DNA from: a bacterium
GTDB taxonomy: Bacteria; Chloroflexota; Dormibacteria; Aeolococcales; Bog-877
Assembly (NCBI GenBank): GCA_021844355.1
Contig: JAKBTP010000090.1
Span: forward strand, 1-20,119
Length of the DNA stretch: 20,119 bases
Reading direction: 5' to 3'
The notes beneath the pieces are model-generated. The model did no database searches, was not told the DNA's origin, and worked only from the letters and a program-made list of their open reading frames with translations. The translations under genes and the position numbers were made by a program. Below, piece by piece: positions 1-7,075 of this stretch (its first letter is position 1; the number at the start of each line of letters is the position of its first letter).

Positions 1-1436
1 TCGTCACCGGCTGGAAGTTCGTGATCCCCGGCCTGACCATCATCCTGCTGCTGATCCTGGACCTGCACACCAAGAACTTCTCGGGGTACGGCGGCTTCTT
101 CCCGCTCGGGACCCAGCCGGTCCTGGGAGCGGTCGCCTCGACCGGAATCGTCTTCTCCTACCTGGGCTTCCGTCAGGCGCTGGACTTCGGCGGTGAGGCC
201 AAGAACCCCCAGCGGGACGTGCCCATGGCCACGATCCTCTCCGTCCTCGCCGGAATGGTCGTCTACGTTTTGCTCCAGGTCGCCTTCACCGGCGGCATCA
301 ACTGGGGCTTCTTCCACGTCCACGTCGGCGACTGGGCCGGACTGAAGGCCGCCGGCAGCGCGGCCGCCGACGCCCCCTTCTACGTCCTTCTGAAGGGCTC
401 GGGCACCGCCCTCCTGGGCGGCTTCGCCACCATCCTGCTGATCGACGCCTTCATCTCCCCCACCGGGACCGGCTACATCTACCTCGGCACCTCGGCCCGG
501 ACGGTGTACGGACTCTCGGTGGTGGGCTACCTGCCCAAGCAGTTCCAGAACGTCCTGGCCTCGACCAAGATCCCCTGGCTGGCCCTGGTGGCCTCCACCG
601 TGGTGGGCTGCCTCTTCTTCCTGCCGCTGCCCAGCTGGTACACCCTGGTGGGGATCATCACCTCCGCCACCGTGCTCACCTACATCATGGGCGGCATCGG
701 GCTCCCCATCCTGCGCCGCACCGCCGGCTCGCTCACCCGGCCATTCCGCCTCTGGGGGGCGGAGATCCTGTCCCCGGTGGGCTTCCTGGGCGCGGTTCTG
801 ATCGTCTACTGGGCTGACTTCGAGACCCTGGCCATCGTGTTCGCCGCGGTCTTCGTGGCCCTGCCCCTCTTCACCTGGTTCTACGCTCCCATGAAGGGCT
901 GGATCAGCGCCGGGGCGGGAGGCATCCTGGGGCTGGTGTTCCTGGTGCTCTGGATCATCGTCCAGCGCTGGGGCAACTACGCCCTTACCGCGGCGCCGGC
1001 CGCCATCCCCCACCCCGCCTTCGGGGTCTTCTACTTCACCACCATCGTGCTGGTCGGGGGCTTCACCGCCATCCTCTGGTACCTCTCCAACGAGGAGGGG
1101 CGCAAGGCGGTCAGCAGCAGCTGGTGGCTGATCTTCTTCCTTTTGGCGATGTTCGGGATCTCCTACTACGGCTCCTACGGGGCGGCCTCGCTGGGATTCG
1201 TGGGCGCCCCCAAGACCATCGGGATCCCCTTCCCGGCTGACATCCTGTTGGTGATCATGGTCGGCCTGCTCGCCTACGGCTGGGCGGTCCACAGCGGGTA
1301 CGAGACCGAGGAGATCGCCGCCATCGTCCTCAGCGGCACCGGGGTGGTGGGCGAGGGCCCCATCGCCCAGCCCGGCGGCTACATGCCCCCCCAGGGGGGG
1401 CCGGCCGCCGCCCCCGACCCACAGACGGGAGGCTGA
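1..1436 (+). CDS. APC-superfamily amino-acid permease, 3' part
   Basis: This is an inner-membrane transporter of the amino acid-polyamine-organocation superfamily, probably importing an amino acid or related solute. The frame is already open at base 3, so the gene begins upstream of the window and its N-terminal helices are missing. About 477 residues are visible, with roughly ten hydrophobic segments separated by short loops. The loop FGGEAKNPQRDVP, just after the segment reading IVFSYLGFRQALD, is the conserved cytoplasmic E-x-KNP-x-R-x-P motif of APC permeases. The C-terminus is a Pro/Gly/Ala-rich hydrophilic tail (about 30 residues), probably cytoplasmic and disordered. The gene ends in TGA and is followed by a strong terminator hairpin, so it closes its own transcription unit. 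The substrate cannot be told from sequence. The family is confident. Confidence 0.9.
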   Translation, partial: VTGWKFVIPGLTIILLLILDLHTKNFSGYGGFFPLGTQPVLGAVASTGIVFSYLGFRQALDFGGEAKNPQRDVPMATILSVLAGMVVYVLLQVAFTGGINWGFFHVHVGDWAGLKAAGSAAADAPFYVLLKGSGTALLGGFATILLIDAFISPTGTGYIYLGTSARTVYGLSVVGYLPKQFQNVLASTKIPWLALVASTVVGCLFFLPLPSWYTLVGIITSATVLTYIMGGIGLPILRRTAGSLTRPFRLWGAEILSPVGFLGAVLIVYWADFETLAIVFAAVFVALPLFTWFYAPMKGWISAGAGGILGLVFLVLWIIVQRWGNYALTAAPAAIPHPAFGVFYFTTIVLVGGFTAILWYLSNEEGRKAVSSSWWLIFFLLAMFGISYYGSYGAASLGFVGAPKTIGIPFPADILLVIMVGLLAYGWAVHSGYETEEIAAIVLSGTGVVGEGPIAQPGGYMPPQGGPAAAPDPQTGG

Positions 1437-1476
1437 CCGACCGCGGATCGACGGCCGCCACCTAGGAGGCGGTCCA

Positions 1477-1506
1477 GGGCCCGCCCGGGGGAACCCGGGC
1501 GGGCCC
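1477..1506 (+). terminator. Strong rho-independent-type hairpin after the permease gene
   Basis: A perfect 13-bp inverted repeat (1477-1489 pairing with 1494-1506) has a 4-nt GGAA loop. It sits 40 nt after the permease stop and is followed by a short T-containing stretch (CTCGTTT). It would form a very stable all-G/C stem. The poor U-tract is usual for high-GC genomes. It separates the permease from the MFS gene. Confidence 0.8.
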
Positions 1507-1545
1507 CTCGTTTCCCGGGGGCCACTTCCGTCCCCGGCCGCTGGC

Positions 1546-1551
1546 TATATT
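1546..1551 (+). promoter_or_regulatory. -10-like box TATATT of the MFS gene (leaderless start)
   Basis: TATATT is an AT-rich island in GC-rich surroundings and matches TANNNT. Exactly 6 nt separate it from the ATG at 1558, so transcription would begin at or next to the start codon, giving a leaderless mRNA. No spaced Shine-Dalgarno precedes the ATG. No good -35 box is visible. Confidence 0.55.
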
Positions 1552-1557
1552 CGAGGG

Positions 1558-3048
1558 ATGGGATCGGTGTCCAGGCCAGAGCCAGCGCCCCACGGATGGC
1601 GGCGCCTTCTGGTGGAGCCCCGGCGGCCGGCGTCGGTGGCCCGGAACCCCAACAGCCACTGGCTGGTGGTGGGCACCGTCTGCGTGGGCGCCTTCATGGG
1701 CCAGCTGGACGCCAGCATCGTGGTGCTGGCGCTCCCCCGGCTGAAGGCCGACTTCAACGCCTCCCTCGGCTCGGTGGAGTGGGTCTCGCTCGCCTACCTG
1801 CTGGTGCTGGTGGCGATGGTGACGGCGGTCGGGCGGTTCGCCGACATGGTGGGCCGCAAGCTCCTCTACATCTACGGCTTCGCCATCTTCATCATCGGCA
1901 CCGCCCTCTGCGGGCTGGCCCCCAGCCTCACTTTCCTGGACGTCTTCCGGGTCCTCCAGGGCTTCGGGGCAGCCATGCTCCAGGCCAACAGCGTGGCCCT
2001 CATAGTCCAGGCCATGCCCCCGGACAAGCTGGGCAAGGGCATCGGGGTCCAGGGGGCCGCCCAGGCGCTGGGGCTCTCGCTGGGGCCGGCGGTGGGGGGG
2101 CTCCTGCTGGTCCTGGGAGGCTGGCGGCTGATCTTCTTCGTCAACGTGCCGGCCGGGCTGCTGGGGATGGGGCTGGGGTGGTTCCTCCTCCCCCGAAGCC
2201 GCCACCTCGCCGAGCGGCAGCCGATGGACTGGTGGGGGATCGGCAGCTTCGTCACCGCCATCACCGCCCTCATGCTGGCCCTCTCCTTCGGGAACGAGGC
2301 GGGCTGGCTCTCGCCGGAGATCCTCGGATTCGTGGCCGCCACCTTGATCTTCGGGACGGTGTTCATCCGCCGCGAGCTGCGCTGCCGGGCTCCCATGATG
2401 CAGCTCTCGATGTTCAAGGTGGTCCCCTTCTCGGCCGGGATCTCCTCCGGTCTGCTGTCCTACCTGGCGCTCTTCGGCGCCCTCTTCGTCCTGCCCTTCT
2501 ACCTCAGGTATGCCGGGCACCTGAACCCCGCCTCCGCCGGGCTGGAGCTGGTGGTGCTGCCGGTGTTCCTGGGGATCACCGCCCCCATCGCCGGGGCGCT
2601 GGCGGACCGAGTCGGGGCCCAGCCTCTCACCGTGGGGGGGATGGCGGTGCTGGCGCTGGCCATGGCGGGGCTGGGGGTCCATCCGGAGACAGGCGGGCTG
2701 CTCCTGGTGGAGCTGGCGGTGGCCGGGATCGGGCTAGGGATGTTCACCCCGCCCAACAACGCCGCCATCATGGGCTCGGCTCCCCGGGAGCACTCGGGGA
2801 TGGCCAGCGGGATCCTGAACATGACCAGGGGCACCGGGACATCCATGGGGGTGGCCCTCACCGGGCTGGTCTACGGGCTCTTCGTGGGAGCGGGTGCGGG
2901 ACACAACACCTCGGCTCAGGCGGCGACCCAGGGCCTGGTCGCCTCCGCCTTCTTCCTCGCCGCCATCGCTGTGGCCGCCGGGGTGCTGGCGGCGTTCCGG
3001 GGCCGAACCGGGCTGAACCTCGACCCCACCCTGACCGCCGAGGGCTGA
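1558..3048 (+). CDS. MFS transporter, DHA2 (EmrB/QacA, 14-helix) family
   Basis: This is a proton-coupled exporter of the major facilitator superfamily, drug:H+ antiporter-2 subfamily, in the cytoplasmic membrane. It has 496 aa and about 14 hydrophobic segments, the usual size for DHA2. Helix 1 carries LDASIVVLALP (about 50-60), the DHA2 form of motif D1. Motif A is GRFADMVGRK at 92-101, motif B is RVLQGFGAA from 131, and the antiporter motif C is seen as GLSLGPAVGG near 172-181. The ATG at 1558 was chosen because TATATT lies 6 nt before it. The first 35 residues are basic and Pro-rich, before helix 1. The gene follows a terminator and is 39 nt upstream of the MscS gene, with which it may be co-transcribed. 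DHA2 members usually export drugs or toxic organics; the real substrate is unknown. Confidence 0.92.
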   Translation: MGSVSRPEPAPHGWRRLLVEPRRPASVARNPNSHWLVVGTVCVGAFMGQLDASIVVLALPRLKADFNASLGSVEWVSLAYLLVLVAMVTAVGRFADMVGRKLLYIYGFAIFIIGTALCGLAPSLTFLDVFRVLQGFGAAMLQANSVALIVQAMPPDKLGKGIGVQGAAQALGLSLGPAVGGLLLVLGGWRLIFFVNVPAGLLGMGLGWFLLPRSRHLAERQPMDWWGIGSFVTAITALMLALSFGNEAGWLSPEILGFVAATLIFGTVFIRRELRCRAPMMQLSMFKVVPFSAGISSGLLSYLALFGALFVLPFYLRYAGHLNPASAGLELVVLPVFLGITAPIAGALADRVGAQPLTVGGMAVLALAMAGLGVHPETGGLLLVELAVAGIGLGMFTPPNNAAIMGSAPREHSGMASGILNMTRGTGTSMGVALTGLVYGLFVGAGAGHNTSAQAATQGLVASAFFLAAIAVAAGVLAAFRGRTGLNLDPTLTAEG

Positions 3049-3051
3049 TCT

Positions 3052-3072
3052 GAGCGCTGGTCGGGCGCGCTC
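3052..3072 (+). other. Small inverted repeat in the MFS-MscS spacer
   Basis: GAGCGC (3052-3057) and GCGCTC (3067-3072) form a 6-bp stem with a 9-nt loop in the 39-nt gap between the genes. There is no U-tract. It could be an attenuating hairpin or chance in GC-rich DNA. Confidence 0.3.
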
Positions 3073-3087
3073 TGGCAGGATGGGCCG

Positions 3088-3957
3088 ATGCTGAGCACCA
3101 GGACCCGTCCCTCCCCCCCGCCCCGTCCCCGGGGCTGGGTCAGAGCGGCCACCGCGACAGCCGCCCTGGCCCTCCTCCTGGCCGCCCGTCCCCAGCTTCT
3201 CAGCCTGGCTCCCAAGCAGGAGGCCCTGGCCATCCAGCTGGGGATCTTCGTCCTGGCCGTGGTCCTGGGGGGGGTGGCCATCCGGGCCTTCACCTCCCGG
3301 GTCTTCGCCCACCTCCACGGGAGCTCCCTGTACGCCTGGAGGCCGGTCGTGACCTGGTGCCTCTACCTCATCCTGATCCTGGGGGTGCTCTCGGCGCTGC
3401 AGATAAACCTCACCGGTCTGCTGGCCGCCGGTGCGGTGGTCGGGGTGGTGGTGGGAGTGGCGGCCCAGACCTCCCTTGGCAGCGTGTTCGCCGGGATCGT
3501 CCTGCTCATGGCCCGCCCCTTCGTGGTGGGGAACTTCGTCCACATCCGCACCTACCTCTTCGGCGGGATCGAGTACCAGGGGGTGGTCACCCACGTGGGG
3601 GTGGTGTACACCTCCGTGGACCTGGGTGGGCGGCTGGTGCGGATCCCCAACAGCGGGGTCCTCATGGCGGCACTCACGGTCACCAACCTCCCCCTCCAGC
3701 TGGACATCGAGGTCCAGCTTCCCGCCCGGGCCCGCCTCGCCGAGCTCTCCCTGGCCATCTCCAAGGCCCTCAATCTGAGCCCCCGGGAGTCGGTGCAACT
3801 GCGCCCGGTCCAGCTCCAGGTCTCCGACCAGTCCCAGCTCCTCTGCCACCTGCAGGTGCGCTGCCGGCGCCCCGTCGAGGTGGCCGACGTCATGGAGGTG
3901 ATCTCCGCCTCCAGCACGGCCCCGGGTCCGCCCGAGGCCCAGCCGGGGGTCAGTTGA
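3088..3957 (+). CDS. MscS-family small-conductance mechanosensitive channel
   Basis: This is a cytoplasmic-membrane channel that opens under tension to release solutes during hypo-osmotic shock. It has 289 aa, close to the 286 aa of E. coli MscS. Hydrophobic segments lie near 20-38, 47-67 and 88-105. The Gly/Ala-rich pore helix (about 110-142) includes AAGAVVGVVVGVAAQTSLG and runs into VFAGIVLLMARPFVVGNFV, the typical TM3 plus start of the beta domain. The soluble part (about 145-260) has the RIPNS motif seen in MscS beta domains. A Pro-rich tail replaces part of the usual C-terminus. The ATG at 3088 has AGGA 7 nt upstream, which may serve as ribosome binding site; the same bases form CAGGAT, a poor -10. 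The stop overlaps the next gene's start. Confidence 0.92.
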   Translation: MLSTRTRPSPPPRPRGWVRAATATAALALLLAARPQLLSLAPKQEALAIQLGIFVLAVVLGGVAIRAFTSRVFAHLHGSSLYAWRPVVTWCLYLILILGVLSALQINLTGLLAAGAVVGVVVGVAAQTSLGSVFAGIVLLMARPFVVGNFVHIRTYLFGGIEYQGVVTHVGVVYTSVDLGGRLVRIPNSGVLMAALTVTNLPLQLDIEVQLPARARLAELSLAISKALNLSPRESVQLRPVQLQVSDQSQLLCHLQVRCRRPVEVADVMEVISASSTAPGPPEAQPGVS

Positions 3958-4973
3958 CCGAGGAGGACCGCCACGCCTGGGAGCGGCCGACCCTGGAGGA
4001 GGTGTCCGACGGGGTCTGGCGCGTCCCCCTTCCCCTGCCGGGGGACGCCCTGCGGGCGGTGAACGCCTACCTGGTCCGGGACTCGGGGAGCTTCCTTTTG
4101 GTGGACTGCGGTTGGAACCGGAGGGAGAGCTGGGAGCGGCTGGAGGAGGCGTTGCGCCGGCTGGGATCCGGCCTCCACCGGGTTCAGTGGGTCTTCGCCA
4201 CCCATGTCCACGACGATCACTACGGCCTGGCGGGGAGGGTGCGCCAGCGCTCCGGGGCCCCGGTGCTGCTGGGGAGGGGGGACCGTGAATCGCTGGTCGC
4301 CTTCCGGGATCGCCCCGGCGAGGCCCGGCAGAGGACCGCGGCCAGGCTGGGGCAGCTGGCCGCCGAGGACGTGGCCCGACGGCTGGAGGCGGCCGGCTCT
4401 CCGGAGCGCCGTCCCCCGGCGGACCCGGACCTGTACCTGGCGGGCGGCGAGGGGCTCCTGCTCGGTGGGCGGGAGCTGGAGGTGGTTGCGACCCCGGGAC
4501 ACACCAGGGGTCACCTCTGCCTCCACGACCGCGCCAACCAGCTGCTCTTCGCCGGAGACCACGTCCTCCCCCAGATCACCCCCTCGATCGGGGTTGAGCT
4601 CCACCTGCCGGGCTCGCCCCTGGCAGATTTCCTCGAGTCCCTGGAGAGGGTCATCGACCTCTCCTGCCGGCTGGTGCTGCCGGCCCACGGTCCGGTGTTC
4701 TCGGACCTCAGGGGAAGGGTTGGGGAGCTGCTGGAGCACCACCGGCTGCGCCTCGAGGAGTGCTACCAGCTGGTCGAGGCCGGTGCCAACAGCGCCCGGG
4801 AGGTGGCCGATCGGCTGCCCTGGACGCGGCGCCGGCGCCGCTTCCAGGACCTCGATCCCTTCAATCAGATGCTGGCGGTGTTCGAGTCCGAGCTCCACCT
4901 CCAGCTGCTCGCCGAGAGGGGTCGGCTGCGCCGCGATCTGGCAGACTCGTCCATAAGGTACGCCCTTCCCTAG
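3954..4973 (+). CDS. Metallo-beta-lactamase-fold hydrolase
   Basis: A probable cytosolic metal-dependent hydrolase of the MBL superfamily, 339 aa from a TTG that overlaps the MscS stop (TTGA). The metal motif is THVHDDHYG, with His84, His86, Asp88 and His89. It is followed by TPGHTRGH, FAGDHVL (metal-bridging Asp) and LPAHGP, the expected series of metal ligands. About 65 residues after the last ligand (from about 275) form a basic helical domain (LPWTRRRRRFQ), like the winged-helix tail of the LACTB2/RNaseZ-like hydrolase branch. TTG 3954 was chosen for its stop/start coupling; GTG 4002 is a possible later start, but its GGAGGA lies too close. There is no signal peptide. It ends 24 nt before the aldehyde dehydrogenase gene. 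Substrate classes such as thioesters, glutathione adducts or nucleic acid cannot be separated here. Confidence 0.85.
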   Translation: MTEEDRHAWERPTLEEVSDGVWRVPLPLPGDALRAVNAYLVRDSGSFLLVDCGWNRRESWERLEEALRRLGSGLHRVQWVFATHVHDDHYGLAGRVRQRSGAPVLLGRGDRESLVAFRDRPGEARQRTAARLGQLAAEDVARRLEAAGSPERRPPADPDLYLAGGEGLLLGGRELEVVATPGHTRGHLCLHDRANQLLFAGDHVLPQITPSIGVELHLPGSPLADFLESLERVIDLSCRLVLPAHGPVFSDLRGRVGELLEHHRLRLEECYQLVEAGANSAREVADRLPWTRRRRRFQDLDPFNQMLAVFESELHLQLLAERGRLRRDLADSSIRYALP

Positions 4974-4997
4974 GGCGCGGCTTCAGGGGGTCCTGGC

Positions 4998-6380
4998 ATG
5001 GCGACGACAGCACAGCGGGTCTTCAGCTCGGTCAACCCGGCGACCGAGGAGGTGGTGGCCGAGTTCCCGGAGATGCCGCCCGGGGAGATCGAGGCCAAGC
5101 TCGCGAAGGCGCAGGCGGCCTTCGAGCGGATCTCCTCGGAGCAGCTGGCGTGGAGGTCGGAGCGCATGCTGGAGCTGGCCCAGCTGCTGCGGCGGGAACG
5201 GGAGAGCCTCTCCCGGCTGATGACCGGGGAGATGGGCAAGCCGATCGCCGAGGCCGAGGCCGAGGTGGACAAGTGCGCCACCTCCTGCGAGTACTTCGCC
5301 CACGAGGCCGGGCGGTTCCTCAGGGTCCAGGAGGCGCCCTCCGACTCCCCCCGCAGCCTGGTGGCCTTCCGGCCGCTCGGGGTGGTGCTGGCGATCATGC
5401 CCTGGAACTACCCCCTCTGGCAGGTGATCCGCTTTTTGGCCCCGGCGCTCATGGCGGGCAACACCGGCCTTCTGAAGCATGCCCCCACCACCTTCGGCTG
5501 CGCCCTCGCCCTGGAGGAGCTGGTGGCCCGGGCCGGGTTCCCCGAGGGGTCGCTGGCAGCGCTCGTGTGCGGCACCGAGCCGGTCCCCGGCCTGATCGCC
5601 GACCGGAGGGTGCGGGCGGTGACCCTCACGGGGAGCGACGTCGCCGGGAGCCGGGTGGCCGAGGTCGCCGGACGGGAGTTGAAGAAGGCCGTCCTGGAGC
5701 TGGGCGGGTCCGACTTCTTCCTGGTGCTGGCGGACGCCGACCTGGACCAGGCCGCCGAGGTGGGGGTGCGGGCGAGGTTTCAGAACGGCGGCCAGAGCTG
5801 CATCGCCGCCAAGCGGTTCTTGCTCCAGGAGTCGATCGCCGAGGCGTTCCTGGAGCGCTTCCTGGCCCACTGCCAAAAGCTCACCGTGGGGTCGCCGCTG
5901 GACCGCTCGACCAGAATCGGCCCCCTGGCCCGAGCCGACCTCAGAGACCGGATCGGCGATCAGGTGAGACGCTCCCGGGAGCGGGGCGCGGCCCTCCTGT
6001 TGGGAGGAGAGGTGGGCAGCGGGCCGGGTTACTTCTACCCTCCGACCGTCCTCTCCGGGGTGACCCCGGAGATGGCCGTCTTCCAGGAGGAGACGTTCGG
6101 ACCGGTGGCCGCCGTGAGCACCTTCCGGGACCTCGAGGAGGGCATCCGGCTGGCCAACCACCCGCGCTATGGCCTGGGCGGCAACCTCTGGACCAAGGAC
6201 CCCGACCGAGGGGTGGAGCTCGCCGGCCACTTCGACACGGGCGGGGTCTTCGTCAACGGGATGACCCACTCGGACGCCCGTATCCCCTTCGGGGGGGTGC
6301 GCCGGAGCGGCTTCGGGCGGGAGCTGGCCAGCTTCGGCATCCGGGAGTTCACCAACATCCAGACCGTCTGGCAGCCCTAG
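4998..6380 (+). CDS. gabD: NAD(P)-dependent succinate-semialdehyde dehydrogenase (GabD1-like)
   Basis: A cytosolic aldehyde dehydrogenase, most like the short GabD1 type that oxidises succinate semialdehyde to succinate (GABA degradation or TCA shunt). Its 460 aa match that subfamily. Visible in order: PWNYP (135-139, Asn137 of the oxyanion hole), Lys160 of LLKHA in the cofactor site, LELGG with general base Glu234, GGQSCIAAKRF with catalytic Cys268, EETFGP (364-369), and a C-terminal SGFGRELASFGIREF motif. GGQSCIAAKRF is characteristic of this subfamily rather than of betaine or phenylacetaldehyde dehydrogenases. The ATG at 4998 has AGGGGG (4985-4990) 7 nt upstream. It follows the MBL gene and may be in the same transcript. 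The substrate is inferred from family, so another short semialdehyde is possible. Confidence 0.9.
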   Translation: MATTAQRVFSSVNPATEEVVAEFPEMPPGEIEAKLAKAQAAFERISSEQLAWRSERMLELAQLLRRERESLSRLMTGEMGKPIAEAEAEVDKCATSCEYFAHEAGRFLRVQEAPSDSPRSLVAFRPLGVVLAIMPWNYPLWQVIRFLAPALMAGNTGLLKHAPTTFGCALALEELVARAGFPEGSLAALVCGTEPVPGLIADRRVRAVTLTGSDVAGSRVAEVAGRELKKAVLELGGSDFFLVLADADLDQAAEVGVRARFQNGGQSCIAAKRFLLQESIAEAFLERFLAHCQKLTVGSPLDRSTRIGPLARADLRDRIGDQVRRSRERGAALLLGGEVGSGPGYFYPPTVLSGVTPEMAVFQEETFGPVAAVSTFRDLEEGIRLANHPRYGLGGNLWTKDPDRGVELAGHFDTGGVFVNGMTHSDARIPFGGVRRSGFGRELASFGIREFTNIQTVWQP

Positions 6381-6385
6381 CTCCT

Positions 6386-6408
6386 GGCCGACGCCCCCCG
6401 TCTCGGCC
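6386..6408. terminator. Hairpin between convergent genes
   Basis: GGCCGA (6386-6391) pairs with TCGGCC (6403-6408) around a C-rich loop, and an inner ACG/CGT pairing can extend the stem with a bulge. It lies just after the dehydrogenase stop and touches the stop of the convergent membrane-protein gene, so it could end both transcripts. There is no U-tract. Confidence 0.45.
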
Positions 6409-6794
6409 TAGTGGATCAGGTGGACCAGATCCCGGACCAACAGGTAGGTGACGAAGCCCATCACCACCAGGTAGAGGACCGTCATCAGCCAGCGCTGGGC
6501 ATGGTTGGCCCGCCAGAAGCTGCGGATCCCCCGGACGTCGAAGACCAGGGCGAGGAGGGATAGGGGGATGCCGATCCAGGGCGCCGCCACGGCTCCCAGG
6601 GCCGGGGCCATGACCGGCACGATGCCATAGGTGAAGACGCAGCGCACCCCGGTCATGGCCATGGAGACGGTGAAGATCCGCGAGGTCTCGGCCTCGGTGG
6701 GCTGGGGCGCGCCCTGCGGGATGCAGAGGATCCGGCGCACCGCCGCCTCGGCCATGGTCCCCCCGCCCCCCTGGGAGAGCGCTGGCTCGTCCAT
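6408..6794 (-). CDS. Small conserved-looking membrane protein, function unknown
   Basis: A 128-aa protein not recognised as a named family. A hydrophilic N-terminus of about 40 residues (with ILCIPQGAPQPTEAETSRIF) is followed by about three hydrophobic segments: roughly 42-68, 71-86 and 102-120. These are separated by a basic cytoplasmic-looking loop, FDVRGIRSFWRANHAQRW. The tail is short and charged (RDLVHLIH). It resembles small uncharacterised actinobacterial integral membrane proteins, but I cannot name one. The ATG at 6794 is supported by a TAGCCT -10-like box 7 nt upstream; an internal ATG at 6755 (MAEAAVRR) is an alternative. It is convergent with gabD and downstream of the 57-aa ORF on the same strand. 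Codon use matches the neighbours. Confidence 0.7.
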   Translation of the reverse strand: MDEPALSQGGGGTMAEAAVRRILCIPQGAPQPTEAETSRIFTVSMAMTGVRCVFTYGIVPVMAPALGAVAAPWIGIPLSLLALVFDVRGIRSFWRANHAQRWLMTVLYLVVMGFVTYLLVRDLVHLIH

Positions 6795-6801
6795 GCAGGG
6801 A

Positions 6802-6807
6802 AGGCTA
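6802..6807 (-). promoter_or_regulatory. -10-like box TAGCCT before the 128-aa membrane protein
   Basis: Read on the minus strand, TGTAGCCT ends 7 nt before the ATG at 6794. It fits TANNNT and the leaderless spacing seen at other starts here. No Shine-Dalgarno is visible. No -35 was found. Confidence 0.35.
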
Positions 6808-6863
6808 CAGGGTCGCGGCGGGGTGGGCCCTCGGGGAGGCCAGCTCCGCGGAGATTTGTCGGC

Positions 6864-7037
6864 TCACGGGCGCTCCGGCGGCGCCGAGCGCCGCCGGCTC
6901 CTCCCCGCCAGGGCCATCGCCTGGCGACGGATCCCGGCCCCGTCCACGACCATGGCGGTGACCCGCTTGCGGTCGCGGCGGCGGTCGCGCTCCCGCTCGG
7001 AGGGGAAGACCTCCTCGTCCGCTGCCGACTTCTTCAT
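6864..7037 (-). CDS. Small basic protein, 57 aa, hypothetical
   Basis: A short ORF that fills the gap between the transporter-operon regulator and the 128-aa membrane protein. It reads MKKSAADEEVFPSERERD and continues with an Arg/Asp/Lys-rich helix-like stretch (about 14-25), then VTAMVVDGAGIRRQAMALAG and a basic tail. All but two codons end in G or C, as expected for a real gene here. There is no membrane segment, signal peptide or cysteine. The ATG at 7037 lies 38 nt after the regulator's stop, and GATCAT ends 6 nt before it. The family is unknown. It could bind nucleic acid because of its charge, but that is only inference. It may be a chance ORF, since GC-rich DNA opens many frames. Confidence 0.42.
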   Translation of the reverse strand: MKKSAADEEVFPSERERDRRRDRKRVTAMVVDGAGIRRQAMALAGRSRRRSAPPERP

Positions 7038-7075
7038 CAGACCATGATCGCCGATTGGGAAGGTGGGCAGCTCTC

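Noticed and set aside
1462..2682. 406-aa antisense ORF across the MFS gene
   Set aside because: The translation is His/Gln/Pro/Gly/Glu-rich with no domain. It is a complementary-frame shadow of a GC-rich gene.
4983..6269. 428-aa antisense ORF across the aldehyde dehydrogenase
   Set aside because: It mirrors a clearly recognised enzyme, has low-complexity composition and no recognisable motif.
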